From Streptomyces formicae (GTDB lineage: Bacteria; Actinomycetota; Actinomycetes; Streptomycetales; Streptomycetaceae), in assembly GCF_022647665.1 (NCBI RefSeq), contig NZ_CP071872.1:7316001-7380000 (forward strand): 64,000 bases of DNA. The letters run 5' to 3'. Position numbers and translations under genes: made by a program. The notes under the pieces are model-generated. The model was not told the DNA's origin, did no database searches, and was given only the letters and a program-made list of their open reading frames with translations. The number at the start of each line of letters is the position of its first letter. Positions within the stretch are counted from its first letter, which is position 1. Of the stretch, positions 32,597-41,269 are shown one piece after another.

Positions 32597-33886
32597 TTAA
32601 TGGTCCGCAAAGCGGAACCGCGGGAACGCCGAGCGGCCCGCGTACACCGCGGCGTCGTCGAGGATCTCCTCGATGCGCAGCAGCTGGTTGTACTTGGCGA
32701 CGCGCTCCGAGCGGGCCGGGGCGCCGGTCTTGATCTGGCCGCAGTTGGTGGCGACGGCCAGGTCGGCGATGGTGACGTCCTCGGTCTCGCCGGAGCGGTG
32801 GGACATCATGCACTTGAAGCCGTTGCGCTGGGCCAGCTCCACGGCGTCCAGGGTCTCGGTCAGCGAACCGATCTGGTTGACCTTGACCAGCAGGGCGTTG
32901 GCCGCGCCGTCCTCGATACCGCGGGCCAGGCGCTCCGGGTTGGTGACGAACAGGTCGTCGCCGACGATCTGGACCTTGGCGCCCAGCTTGTCGGTGAGCA
33001 CCTTCCAGCCGGCCCAGTCGTCCTCGAAGAGCGGGTCCTCGATGGAGACCAGCGGGTAGGCGGCGGCGAGCTCCTCGTAGTACTCGGTCATCTCGGCGGC
33101 CGAGCGGGACTTGCCCTCGAACTCGTACGAGCCGTCCTTGTAGAACTCGGAGGCGGCGACGTCGAGCGCGAGCGCGATGTCCTTGCCGGGGGCGTAGCCG
33201 GCTTCCTTGATGGCCTCGAGGATCAGGTCGAGGGCGGCACGGTTGGAGTCGAGGTTCGGCGCGAAGCCGCCCTCGTCGCCCAGGCCGGTGGAGAGGCCCT
33301 TCTGCTTCAGGACCTTCTTGAGGGTGTGGTAGACCTCGGTGCCCCAGCGCAGCGCCTCGGAGAAGGACTCCGCGCCGATCGGGGCGATCATGAACTCCTG
33401 GATGTCCACGTTGGAGTCGGCGTGCGAGCCGCCGTTCAGGATGTTCATCATCGGCACCGGGAGCAGGTGCGCGTTCGGTCCGCCGAGGTAGCGGAAGAGC
33501 GGGAGGTCGGAGGCCTCGGACGCGGCGTGGGCGACGGCCAGGGAGACACCGAGGATGGCGTTGGCGCCGAGGGACGCCTTGTTGTCGGTGGCGTCGAGGT
33601 CGAACATCGCCTGGTCGATCAGGCGCTGCTCGGTGGCGTCGTACCCGACGAGCTCCGGGCCGATCTGCTCGATGACGGCGAGGACGGCCTTCTCGACGCC
33701 CTTGCCCTGGTAGCGGTTCTGGTCTCCGTCACGGAGCTCAATGGCCTCGAACGCACCGGTGGAGGCACCGGAGGGCACGGCAGCACGGCCGGTGCTGCCG
33801 TCGTCGAGGCCGACCTCGACCTCGACCGTGGGGTTGCCTCGGGAGTCCAGGATTTCCCGGGCTACGACGACGTCGATGGACGGCAC
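32597..33886 (-). CDS. eno: Enolase
   Basis: A 429-residue glycolytic enolase (2-phosphoglycerate to phosphoenolpyruvate), full length. The N-terminal EILDSRGNPTVEVEV, ASTGAFEAIELRDGD, the Glu/Lys catalytic region GDEGGFAPNL, the Mg2+ ligands in ALDVAASEFY, SIEDPLFEDDW and VGDDLFVTN, and SHRSGETED are all present. The C-terminus FPRFRFADH is slightly longer than usual. GTG 33886 is chosen: GAAGGAG lies 6 bases before it, whereas the ATG two codons earlier touches that site. Confidence 0.97.
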   Translation of the reverse strand: MPSIDVVVAREILDSRGNPTVEVEVGLDDGSTGRAAVPSGASTGAFEAIELRDGDQNRYQGKGVEKAVLAVIEQIGPELVGYDATEQRLIDQAMFDLDATDNKASLGANAILGVSLAVAHAASEASDLPLFRYLGGPNAHLLPVPMMNILNGGSHADSNVDIQEFMIAPIGAESFSEALRWGTEVYHTLKKVLKQKGLSTGLGDEGGFAPNLDSNRAALDLILEAIKEAGYAPGKDIALALDVAASEFYKDGSYEFEGKSRSAAEMTEYYEELAAAYPLVSIEDPLFEDDWAGWKVLTDKLGAKVQIVGDDLFVTNPERLARGIEDGAANALLVKVNQIGSLTETLDAVELAQRNGFKCMMSHRSGETEDVTIADLAVATNCGQIKTGAPARSERVAKYNQLLRIEEILDDAAVYAGRSAFPRFRFADH

Positions 33887-34044
33887 GAGCATCTCCTTCT
33901 GGGATGTGACGCTAAGGGTGACCCCGGCGGGTGCAGGGTCGGTGCAGGGTCGCTTCGCCTTGCGACATGAGCCTAACCGGCCCGGGGGCGGCGGACAGCC
34001 GCCGCCCGCCCCGTGGGACGAAAAAGGGAAGGAAAGCGACAGAA

Positions 34045-34088
34045 ACCCCGGCCCGGCACGAACGGGGGAAGGCGTGCCGGGCCGGGGT
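34045..34088 (-). terminator. Intrinsic terminator of the first rpf gene
   Basis: ACCCCGGCCCGGCACG and CGTGCCGGGCCGGGGT pair perfectly over 16 bp, followed on the minus strand by TTCTG. It lies 52 bp beyond the stop of the LysM/transglycosylase gene and upstream of the eno promoter. Confidence 0.8.
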
Positions 34089-34139
34089 CGCTGGGGTGGC
34101 CGGGGAAGGCCGGCGGGGACGGGGGTGCGCCCCGGGGGG

Positions 34140-34823
34140 TCAGCTCAGGTGGAGCTTCTGGCCCGGGTGGATGACGTCCGCGTCGTCGATGATGTCCTTG
34201 TTCAGCTGGAACAGCTTCTGCCAGCCGCCCTCGGCCTTCTCGGTCTCGGCGATCTTGCTGAGGGTGTCGCCGGCCTTGACCGTGTACTCGCCGTCGCCCT
34301 TCTTGACCAGGGCGGCCGGGCGCTCGGAGCGGGTGGTCGGGGCCTCGGCGCGCTTCGGGGCCGGGGCGGGGGTCTCGGCCTTGGGGGCGGCCTCGGCCTT
34401 GGGGGCGGCGGGCTTCGGGGCCGGGGCCTCGGCGGCACCACCGGTGTACGCGGCGTTGGAGAGGCCGACGCCGCAGTGCGGCCAGGCGCCCTTGCCCTGG
34501 CCGTCCAGGACCTTCTCGGCGATCTCGATCTGCTGGGCCTTGGTGGCCTGGTCGGCGGTGGCGGCGTACGCCGTGCCGCCGTACCCGGCCCAGGTGGACG
34601 CCGAGAACTGGAGGCCGCCGTAGAAGCCGTTGCCGGTGTTGATGGACCAGTTGCCGCCGGACTCGCACTGGGCGACGGCGTCCCACTCGGAGGCGGTGGC
34701 GGCGGAGGCGGTGCCGGAGGCCATCAGCGGGGCGGCGACGGCGGCGCCGGTGACGCCGGCGATCGTGGCTATGCGGGTGGCCTTGGACGGGCGACGGTGC
34801 TTGCCCTTGCCGGAAAGCAGCAT
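34140..34823 (-). CDS. rpfA: Resuscitation-promoting factor: transglycosylase-like domain plus LysM
   Basis: A secreted muralytic protein of 227 residues. The signal peptide ends near ASGTASA. The Rpf domain (about residues 41-120) has SEWDAVAQCESGGNWSIN with the catalytic Glu after Cys, GFYGGLQFSASTW, and the second Cys in AWPHCGVGL. A Pro/Ala/Lys linker follows, and the LysM domain (EYTVKAGDTLSKIAET to VIHPGQKLHLS) binds peptidoglycan. It cleaves peptidoglycan during spore germination. A c-di-AMP riboswitch precedes it, linking synthesis to low c-di-AMP. ATG 34823 follows GAGGGG. Confidence 0.93.
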   Translation of the reverse strand: MLLSGKGKHRRPSKATRIATIAGVTGAAVAAPLMASGTASAATASEWDAVAQCESGGNWSINTGNGFYGGLQFSASTWAGYGGTAYAATADQATKAQQIEIAEKVLDGQGKGAWPHCGVGLSNAAYTGGAAEAPAPKPAAPKAEAAPKAETPAPAPKRAEAPTTRSERPAALVKKGDGEYTVKAGDTLSKIAETEKAEGGWQKLFQLNKDIIDDADVIHPGQKLHLS

Positions 34824-34837
34824 GGAATATCCCCTCA

Positions 34838-34985
34838 CCGACGCCTGCGAGGTGAGCTGTCGGGTTCGGGCCAAGTGAGTTCCCGGCCACGCGAGTTGCG
34901 TGACTTCACCCCAAGCCGTCCCCGTCCTCGTCGGGCGGGTACGGCACTTACCTTGGGTCCCCCGCTCCTGCCTACGGCGCTTGCG
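34838..34985 (-). promoter_or_regulatory. c-di-AMP (ydaO/yuaA) riboswitch in the rpfA leader
   Basis: On the minus strand the leader reads, in order, GCGGGGGACCCA (34954-34965), TTGGGGTGAA (34905-34914) and GAACCCGACAGCTCACC (34851-34867), which match the conserved core of the actinobacterial ydaO class. The following GCAGGCGTC and the GGTGAGGGGATATTCC run lead into the rpfA ribosome site 15-20 bases on. Members of this class bind c-di-AMP and turn the downstream gene off, and rpf genes are an established target in Streptomyces. Boundaries are approximate. Confidence 0.9.
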
Positions 34986-35072
34986 CGTCGACTGTTCCCG
35001 TCGGCCGCCGGCAGGATTCGGCGTGCGGTCGTCGGGGCCCGCGTTGGCGAGCGGTTCTGACCGTAAACGCAC

Positions 35073-35108
35073 TTCTCCCCGATATTCAAAGCTGAACATC
35101 GGGGAGAA
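35073..35108. terminator. AT-flanked hairpin between the two rpf genes
   Basis: TTCTCCCCGAT and ATCGGGGAGAA form an 11-bp perfect stem with a 14-base loop. It is 150 bp beyond the stop of the second rpf gene (minus strand) and roughly 90 bp upstream of the riboswitch. It probably ends the upstream transcript; the rpfA promoter should lie between it and 34985. Confidence 0.6.
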
Positions 35109-35257
35109 AACACCCATACTTGACGGGGGGAGTTGTCCGTTTTTGCAGGTGAGAGGCGTGATGACCGAAGTTGACCGATGGGACACGCCAGTTGACCGGA
35201 AGAGACTCATGTCTCACTTGCACAGAATCGGACATAAGCCAGCGAATCGCCTCTCGG

Positions 35258-36205
35258 CTACTCCGTCAACTGCCCTTGCTCCAGGCCGAGATCGAGGCTC
35301 TGACCGGGGAGAATGAGATCGGGGTCGGAGCCGACGGTCTCCTCGTTCGCCTCGTACAGCGCGGGCCAGCCGCCGGGCACCTCGTTCGCGTCCGCGATGG
35401 CCCAGAGGTTGTCGCCGGGGCGAACGGTGTACTCATCTTCCGCGGCGGCGGCGTCTCGTGCCGATCCGTCACCTCGTGAGGCATGACGACCGGATTCGCG
35501 ATCATTGCCCGAATTGCCGGAGTCGACCGACTTGCTCGGTTCGCCCGCTTCGTCGGCAGGGGTGCCGCGGTGCTTGCCGGAACCGCCGGCCTCGGCACCG
35601 TCGGTCGCACCCGAATCGGAGCCGGAGGCGGTGGACCCGGCCGCCGAGGGCGCCGCCGCGGGATCCGACGACTGCGCCGGCGCCGGCGAACCGGAAGGTG
35701 AAGGAGGCGTCGAGGCGTCCGCCCCGTCACCGAAGGTCGGCGGGTCCACCGGCTCGGCCTCGTCGCCCTGCGCCTCGGCCGTGGCGCTCGGGGCGAGGCC
35801 GGTGCCGGCCTTGGCCCTGTCCTTGGCCTCGTCGACCACCAGTCCCGTCAGCAGGGCACAGCTCGGCCACGCCGTCGGCCCCTGGGCGGCGAGCACCTTC
35901 TCGGCGACCGCGATCTGCTGCGAGCGGCTGGCGAGGTCGGGTCGCGGCGCGTGCGCCGTACCGCCGAACTCCTCCCAGGTGTCCTGCGAGAGCTGCAGCC
36001 CGCCGTAGTAGCCATTGCCGAGGTCGGCGCTCCACATGCCGCCGCTCTCGCAGTCCGCGACCCGTTCCCAGGTGGCGGTGTCGGCGGCGGAGGCGGAGCC
36101 CGCGCCGAGCAGCGGGATGGCGATGGCCGATCCAGTCACCCCTGCCGCGACTACGAGTGCGGGGGCCTGACGGGGGCGGCGGTGCCGACCGTTCCCGGAG
36201 CGCAT
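35258..36205 (-). CDS. Second resuscitation-promoting factor (transglycosylase-like plus LysM)
   Basis: A 315-residue secreted protein. The signal peptide ends near GAGSASA. The Rpf domain has TWERVADCESGGMWSADLG with the catalytic Glu, GYYGGLQLSQDTW and AWPSCALL. A long Ser/Pro/Asp/Gly-rich low-complexity linker (about residues 150-255) and a C-terminal LysM (EYTVRPGDNLWAIADA to LILPGQSLDLG) follow. Compared with rpfA it has a longer linker and no recognisable c-di-AMP riboswitch upstream. Start ATG 36205 gives a normal signal peptide; the frame extends 28 codons further upstream without support. Confidence 0.92.
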   Translation of the reverse strand: MRSGNGRHRRPRQAPALVVAAGVTGSAIAIPLLGAGSASAADTATWERVADCESGGMWSADLGNGYYGGLQLSQDTWEEFGGTAHAPRPDLASRSQQIAVAEKVLAAQGPTAWPSCALLTGLVVDEAKDRAKAGTGLAPSATAEAQGDEAEPVDPPTFGDGADASTPPSPSGSPAPAQSSDPAAAPSAAGSTASGSDSGATDGAEAGGSGKHRGTPADEAGEPSKSVDSGNSGNDRESGRHASRGDGSARDAAAAEDEYTVRPGDNLWAIADANEVPGGWPALYEANEETVGSDPDLILPGQSLDLGLEQGQLTE

Positions 36206-36318
36206 GCGGTTGGCCTTTCGTGTGACTGCTGACGACTGCTGGCGACTGCTGAGTCGTCGTGAACGTAGCCGCAGTCGAACGTCAGTCACAAGTCGATGCA
36301 GCGCAGATCACGTGAAAG

Positions 36319-37641
36319 TCACGGCCTTGATGGGGCGTCAGCTGGTTTCGGGGGTACTGCGTTTGATCCCTGGGGGATACCCCCAGACCCCCAGGCAACG
36401 GGCAGAGTGCGCAATCCGCGCATGATAAGTCCCCCACGCCACCGCAAATCGGAAGGATCCACCGCAAGTCGCAAGTCGGGCAGCCGGGTCAGCAGTGTCG
36501 CGAGCGCGGTCTGCCCCTCCAGGCGCGCGAGCGGTGCGCCGAGGCAGTAGTGGATGCCGTGCCCGTACCCGAGGTGCTGGTTGTCGCGGCGGGCGAGGTC
36601 GAGCGTGTCGGGGTCGGGGAACCGCTCCGGGTCGCGGTCGGCGGCCGCGAGGACGACGAGCACCGGGTCGCCGACGGCGATGTCCTGCCCGCCGAGGGTG
36701 AGCGGCTCGGTCGCGAACCGCCAGGTGGCCAGTTCGACGGGTCCGTCGTAGCGGAGGAGCTCCTCGACACCGGTCTCCAGGAGCGCGGTGCGGCCGGCGG
36801 CGAGGGACGTCTGGAGGCGTGCGCGCTGCTCCGGGTTCCGCAGCAGCGCGTACACCCCGTTGCCGATGAGATTGACGGTGGTCTCGAAGCCGGCGAAGAG
36901 CAGGATGAAGGCCATGGCGGCGGCCTCGTTCTCGGTGAGGTGCTCGCCGTGGTCGCTGGCCCGGATCAGCCCGGAGATCAGGTCGTCCGCCCCTTCTTGC
37001 CGCAGGTCTTCGCGCTTGCGGTGGATCAGCTCGGCGAGGTAGCCGCGCATCTTCTTCACCGAGCGTGCCACCCCACCCCGCGGGCCGCCGCCGTGACGGA
37101 TCATCATCCCCGCCCAGTCCCGGAAGTCGTCCTGGTCCTCGGTGGGGACGCCCAACAGGTCGCAGATCGCGTAGATGGGGAGCGGGAACGCGAAGTCATG
37201 GATGAGGTCGGCGGTTCCGTCCCCCGCGAAGTTGTCGATGAGCCGGTCCGTCAGCTCCTGCACCCGCGGGGCGAACTCGGCGACGCGGCGCGGGGTGAAC
37301 GCCTTGGAGACGAGGCGGCGCAGCCGGGTGTGGTCGGGCGGATCGATGTTCAGCAGATGCGTCATCAGCTCCGCCTTGCGCTCGCCCGGGATTCCCGTCT
37401 TCCCCTTGGCGTGCGCCGGCTCGTCGTGGTGCGCGGGGTTCTTGCTGAGCCGCTGGTCCGCGAGCGCCTGCCGGGCGTCCCCGTACCGGGTCACCAGCCA
37501 CGCCTCGACCCCGCTGGGCAGCCGGGTCCGGTGCACGGGCGCGTGCTCGCGCAGCCAGGCGTAGGCGGGGTAGGGGTCGGTCGCGAACTCCCAGGTGAAG
37601 AGGGCAGGGGGTGCGGGGGCGGTCGGCGGTTGGTCGTGCAT
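36319..37641 (-). CDS. Cytochrome P450 (CYP105/107-like)
   Basis: A 440-residue soluble bacterial P450. The I-helix is LLFAGFETTVNL with the acid-alcohol pair, ExxR is in GVEELLRYDGP (E-E-L-L-R), and the heme loop is LGYGHGIHYCLGAPLARLEG with the ligand Cys near residue 365. It should hydroxylate a small organic substrate using ferredoxin electrons; no ferredoxin or biosynthetic genes adjoin. The last 25 residues (SGGIPQGSNAVPPKPADA) extend beyond the usual P450 end. It runs toward the second rpf gene. Confidence 0.93.
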   Translation of the reverse strand: MHDQPPTAPAPPALFTWEFATDPYPAYAWLREHAPVHRTRLPSGVEAWLVTRYGDARQALADQRLSKNPAHHDEPAHAKGKTGIPGERKAELMTHLLNIDPPDHTRLRRLVSKAFTPRRVAEFAPRVQELTDRLIDNFAGDGTADLIHDFAFPLPIYAICDLLGVPTEDQDDFRDWAGMMIRHGGGPRGGVARSVKKMRGYLAELIHRKREDLRQEGADDLISGLIRASDHGEHLTENEAAAMAFILLFAGFETTVNLIGNGVYALLRNPEQRARLQTSLAAGRTALLETGVEELLRYDGPVELATWRFATEPLTLGGQDIAVGDPVLVVLAAADRDPERFPDPDTLDLARRDNQHLGYGHGIHYCLGAPLARLEGQTALATLLTRLPDLRLAVDPSDLRWRGGLIMRGLRTLPVAWGSGGIPQGSNAVPPKPADAPSRP

Positions 37642-37751
37642 GGATCGACCGTAACCCTCGCGCGGTTCCGCTCACTCGTTCGGCGGACGTCTTCAGGTTC
37701 CCGCTCGGTACGCTGACGGTACGCGCCAGACTCCGTCGCATGGGAGCGCTG

Positions 37752-38381
37752 ATGAGTGCCGCAGCCGAAGACCAGCGGAACGGGCAGGACGACACGGAGG
37801 AGCGGTACGCCTTTCCGATGCCGCCGGCCGGTGGGTGGACAGCGGACGACCTCGACCGGATCAAGGGTCTCCCGCCGCACACCGAGCTGATCGACGGGGG
37901 ACTGTTCTTCGTGAGCCCTCAGACCTTCTTCCGTATGGCCGCGCTGCGCCTGCTGGAGAACGCCCTGGTACAGCAGGCGCCGGAGCACCTTTACGTCATT
38001 CGCGAGATGACCACCAAACTGGGCAAGCGTGACCGGCCGGAGCCCGACCTCATGGTGGTGCGGGAGAGCGCCCTGGGCGGGCCCGAGCAGACCTGGTACG
38101 CACCGGCCGACATCCTGCTCGCCGTCGAGATCGTCTCCGACGAGTCCGTGGAGCGCGACCGCGAGCTGAAGCCCCGCAAGTACGCCGCCGCCGGCATCCG
38201 GCACTTCTGGCGGGTGGAGAAGAACGACGGGCTGCCCGTCGTGTACGTGTACGAGCTCGATCCGGCGACGAACTCCTATGCGGTCACCGGCATCCACCAC
38301 AACCGTCTCAAGGTGGACGTCCCGTACCCCATCGAGGTCGACCTCACCGCCGTGGACAGGCGGCGGGGCGGGCAGGACTGA
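37752..38381 (+). CDS. Uma2-family (DUF820) putative endonuclease-fold protein
   Basis: A 209-residue protein of the Uma2/DUF820 group, a PD-(D/E)XK-like fold. It has LPPHTELIDGGLFFV, the PEPDLMVV strand with Asp, LLAVEIVSDESVERDRELKP with the E-x-V/K-type site, and KYAAAGIRHFWRVE. These proteins are numerous in cyanobacteria and streptomycetes; no cellular role is established. ATG 37752 has GGGAG 5 bases upstream; ATG 37740 is in the same frame. Confidence 0.85.
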   Translation: MSAAAEDQRNGQDDTEERYAFPMPPAGGWTADDLDRIKGLPPHTELIDGGLFFVSPQTFFRMAALRLLENALVQQAPEHLYVIREMTTKLGKRDRPEPDLMVVRESALGGPEQTWYAPADILLAVEIVSDESVERDRELKPRKYAAAGIRHFWRVEKNDGLPVVYVYELDPATNSYAVTGIHHNRLKVDVPYPIEVDLTAVDRRRGGQD

Positions 38382-38394
38382 CGGACCGCAGCCC

Positions 38395-39399
38395 TCAGGC
38401 CCGGTCCTCCTCGGCACGGATCGCGTCCCGGTAGGCGCGGGCGGCGGCGCGCAGGGCGGCCTCCGGGTCCTGGCCGTGGGCCTCGGCCCGTACGGCCATG
38501 GCCAGCAGCTCGTACCCGACGGCGTGCTCGCCGTCACCGGACGACGGCAGCGGGACGTCCAGCCCGGCCGTCCGCACCCGGGAGGCGAGCTTCGCGGCCA
38601 GGGCGAGGCCGGGCTGCCCCAGCGGGATGCCCTCCGTGACCGAGTCGCGCTTCTTCTCGACCGCCTTCGTACGCAGCCAGTGGGCCTTGACGTCCTCGGG
38701 GGTCTCGGCGTGCTCGTCACCGAAGACGTGCGGGTGGCGGTGGATGAGCTTGTCGACGATCGTCCCGGCCACGTCGTCGATCGAGAACGGCTCCTCGCCG
38801 TCCTCCTGGCGGCCTTCCTGTGCGATGCGGGCGTGGAAGACGACCTGGAGGAGTACGTCCCCGAGCTCCTCGCGCAGCTCGTCGCGGTCGCCCTCCTCGA
38901 TGGCCTCCACGAGTTCGTACGCCTCCTCGATGCCGTACTTGGCGAGGCCCTTGTGGGTCTGCTGCGAGGACCAGGGGCACTCGCGGCGGATCCGGTCCAT
39001 GACCTGCACCAGGTCCAGGAGCCGGGCGCCCGGGAGGTCGTACGAGCCGGGCAGCAGCTCCAGGTCGGGCATCTGCACCCGCCCGGAGCCGGCCATGCGG
39101 GCCAGTCCGTCGGTCAGGCCCCGGTCGCCCTCGCCGGCCGCGAGGACCACGACGGTCCGGCCTCCGGCGCAGGCGTCCACGAGCTCCTGCGCGGTGGGCG
39201 CGGCGATCTCCACGCGGACGCCCGCCTCCCGCAGATAGGGGAGCTGGACGTGACCGTCGTCGGCACACAGCACGCGGTCGGCGCCGTGCAGCGTCTGCCA
39301 CGCGGGCCAGGACAGCAGCCCGGGCGCGACGCGGTGGCTGGCGGTGACCAGGACGATACGGCCGGGCGCGACGGGGGCTTCGGCGGCTTCAGCGTTCAC
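38395..39399 (-). CDS. mazG: MazG-type nucleoside triphosphate pyrophosphohydrolase
   Basis: A 334-residue protein. The N-terminal third is a tetrapyrrole-methylase-like remnant (RIVLVTASHRVAPGLLSWPA, TVVVLAAGEGDRGLTDGLAR). The MazG domain follows: CPWSSQQTHKGLAKYGIEEA, YELVEAIEEGDRDELREELG with the ExxE12-28ExxD metal sites, and GDVLLQVVFHARIAQE. It hydrolyses NTPs to NMP and pyrophosphate, a housekeeping or stringent-response-related role. It converges on the Uma2 gene with only 13 bp between stops. Confidence 0.93.
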   Translation of the reverse strand: MNAEAAEAPVAPGRIVLVTASHRVAPGLLSWPAWQTLHGADRVLCADDGHVQLPYLREAGVRVEIAAPTAQELVDACAGGRTVVVLAAGEGDRGLTDGLARMAGSGRVQMPDLELLPGSYDLPGARLLDLVQVMDRIRRECPWSSQQTHKGLAKYGIEEAYELVEAIEEGDRDELREELGDVLLQVVFHARIAQEGRQEDGEEPFSIDDVAGTIVDKLIHRHPHVFGDEHAETPEDVKAHWLRTKAVEKKRDSVTEGIPLGQPGLALAAKLASRVRTAGLDVPLPSSGDGEHAVGYELLAMAVRAEAHGQDPEAALRAAARAYRDAIRAEEDRA

Positions 39400-39429
39400 G
39401 CCTCGACCTTACGTCGGGGGCCCGGGGGG

Positions 39430-40125
39430 TCAGCTTCCGCCCTGGATGGCCTCGGGCTCCTTGGTGACCTGGGTGATCCAGGGGGCCTTGTAGTCGCCGA
39501 GCTGGATCTTCGTGTCGTCCCAGCTGCCGTAGCGCGGGTTCACATCGATGTCGAGCGCCTTCGACGCGGCGGAGAGCGCGGTGCCGACCTTCTGCTGGCC
39601 CTGCGGGGTGGTGAGATCGGCGCCCAGCGCCTGCGCGAGCTTGGTCAGCAGGACCTCCTCGCGCACGGCCACGTCGATCTGTTCCGGTGCGACCCCGCGC
39701 TGCTGGAGCAGCATCGCGGCGAGCTGCTCCTCACCGCCGGACTGCTGCGCCGCGGCCGCCCGCGCGTCCTGGACCTCCTTGCGGGAGACGCTCACCCCGG
39801 CGTCCTCGGCGGCCTGCTCCAGCACCCGGTCGAGGATCATCCCGTGCAGCTTCGCCCGGCTCAGCTGCCCCGTGTTCTGGATCAGCTGCGCGGACTGGGG
39901 CGATGCCTCCTGCGCCGCCCGGACGTCCTTCACCTCGGACTGCAGCGCGGCCACCTCGATCCGGTCGCCGCCGACGACGGCCGCGGCGCCCGGATGCGCC
40001 TCGTTCCCGCAGGCGGCGAGCAGGGGTGCCGCGGCGACGAGCGCGGCGGAGACGGCGAGCGCGGTGCGACGGCGGCGGTGCAAAGGGGCCTCCCGGCGTG
40101 CGGTGGTGATTGTGACGCGGTGCAC
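39430..40125 (-). CDS. SurA N-domain-like lipoprotein
   Basis: A 231-residue exported lipoprotein: basic N-terminus, hydrophobic core and lipobox LAAC (Cys about residue 39). The mature part is helical like the SurA/PrsA N-terminal chaperone domain (IEVAALQSEVKDVRAA, SRAKLHGMILDRVLEQAAED, VSVSRKEVQDARAAAAQQ), but the parvulin isomerase domain is absent. It probably assists folding of exported proteins. It lies 30 bp beyond mazG in the same direction, upstream of it in transcription. Confidence 0.85.
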   Translation of the reverse strand: MHRVTITTARREAPLHRRRRTALAVSAALVAAAPLLAACGNEAHPGAAAVVGGDRIEVAALQSEVKDVRAAQEASPQSAQLIQNTGQLSRAKLHGMILDRVLEQAAEDAGVSVSRKEVQDARAAAAQQSGGEEQLAAMLLQQRGVAPEQIDVAVREEVLLTKLAQALGADLTTPQGQQKVGTALSAASKALDIDVNPRYGSWDDTKIQLGDYKAPWITQVTKEPEAIQGGS

Positions 40126-40318
40126 AAAGACCTTGCGGTGATCGATGGTAGGCAGTCGGCGTGATCCAGGCCACTACTTCCGTGCCACTGATTCGGCCAA
40201 CGATCCTGGAGGCCGTCGAGTGCGGGAGCGACGGCGCCACACGACGCTCACCTTCCGTTCACCCGGCACCCGCGTCCAGGACAGCGAGGCGCCCCCTGCC
40301 CGATCGTAGGGTCGACCG

Positions 40319-41269
40319 GTGACCACGCTCTCCGTCATCGTCCCCTGCTACAACATCTCGGGCTACATCGCCGACACCGTCACAGGACTGGTGAACAACG
40401 CCCGGGACGACTTCGAGTTCATCTTCGTCGAGGACTGCTCGAAGGACGACACACCCGAGGCCCTGGCCGCCCTCACCCCCAGACTCCCGAACAGCTCCGT
40501 CGTCAGACACGAGCAGAACAAGGGCCTCGCATCGGCGCGCAACACCGGGCTCGACCGGGCGACCGGTCGGTTCATCACCTTCCTCGACGGGGACGACTGG
40601 CTGGGCCCCGGCCATCTGGCCGGTCTCGTCGACGCGATCGAGCGACTCGGCGTCGACTTCGTCCGCACCGACCATGTGCAGGTCACCGGCGTGGAACGGA
40701 TGCTGGAGCGGGCGCCGGAGGGCCGGCGGAACGAGGTGCTCGACCCGCGGTCGTCGATCCTGCCGATCGGCGAGACCTCCATGGTCGACTACCCGTACGC
40801 CTGGGCCGGGATCTACGACGCCCGGCTGCTGGAGCGGGGCATGCTGCGCTTCACCGACGGGCTGCGCACCGCCGAGGACCGGCCGTGGATCTGGCAGCTG
40901 CACCGGCTCGCCGAGTCGTACGCCGTGGTGTCGCTGCACGGCGTCTTCTACCGCCGGGGAGTGTCCACCTCCCTCACCCAGATCGGCGATGTGCGGCAGC
41001 TGGACTTCATCCGCGCCTTCGAGCAGGTGCTCAGCGAGGTCCGGGAGGACCCCGAGGCGGCGCGGCTGCTCCCCAAGGCCATCCGCAGCTACTCCGTCGT
41101 GATCGCCCACCAGCTCATGGAGCGGGGCCGGTTCGAGCGCCCCATCGCCCGCAAGCTCGACGACATGACCCGAAACGCCCTGCGACGCATCTCCGCCGAC
41201 GAGCTCGACAAGGCCCTTGTCGGCCTGGACGACGAGCGGCGCTCGATCCTCCGGAAGGCCGCCGCGTGA
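40319..41269 (+). CDS. Glycosyltransferase family 2
   Basis: A 316-residue GT-A fold enzyme. The nucleotide-sugar site is LSVIVPCYNISGYIADTV, then FEFIFVEDCSKDDT, the DXD-type metal motif is FLDGDDW (about residue 90), and AEDRPWIWQLHRLAE is the acceptor region. The C-terminal 80 residues are helical. It overlaps the next gene as GTGA, so the two glycosyltransferases are made together for a surface glycan. GTG 40319 is at the natural family start. Confidence 0.9.
   Translation: MTTLSVIVPCYNISGYIADTVTGLVNNARDDFEFIFVEDCSKDDTPEALAALTPRLPNSSVVRHEQNKGLASARNTGLDRATGRFITFLDGDDWLGPGHLAGLVDAIERLGVDFVRTDHVQVTGVERMLERAPEGRRNEVLDPRSSILPIGETSMVDYPYAWAGIYDARLLERGMLRFTDGLRTAEDRPWIWQLHRLAESYAVVSLHGVFYRRGVSTSLTQIGDVRQLDFIRAFEQVLSEVREDPEAARLLPKAIRSYSVVIAHQLMERGRFERPIARKLDDMTRNALRRISADELDKALVGLDDERRSILRKAAA

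Noticed and set aside
30521..33970. A 1149-codon open frame on the plus strand
   Set aside because: It is antisense to ppx, DUF501, divIC and eno, all of which have conserved motifs. The translation is Val/Arg/Gly/Ala-rich with no recognisable domain: a high-GC third-position shadow.
37752..38381. Uma2-family gene as part of a defence or restriction system
   Set aside because: It stands alone between a P450 and mazG; no partner nuclease, methylase or toxin-antitoxin pair is present, and the family has no proven defence role.
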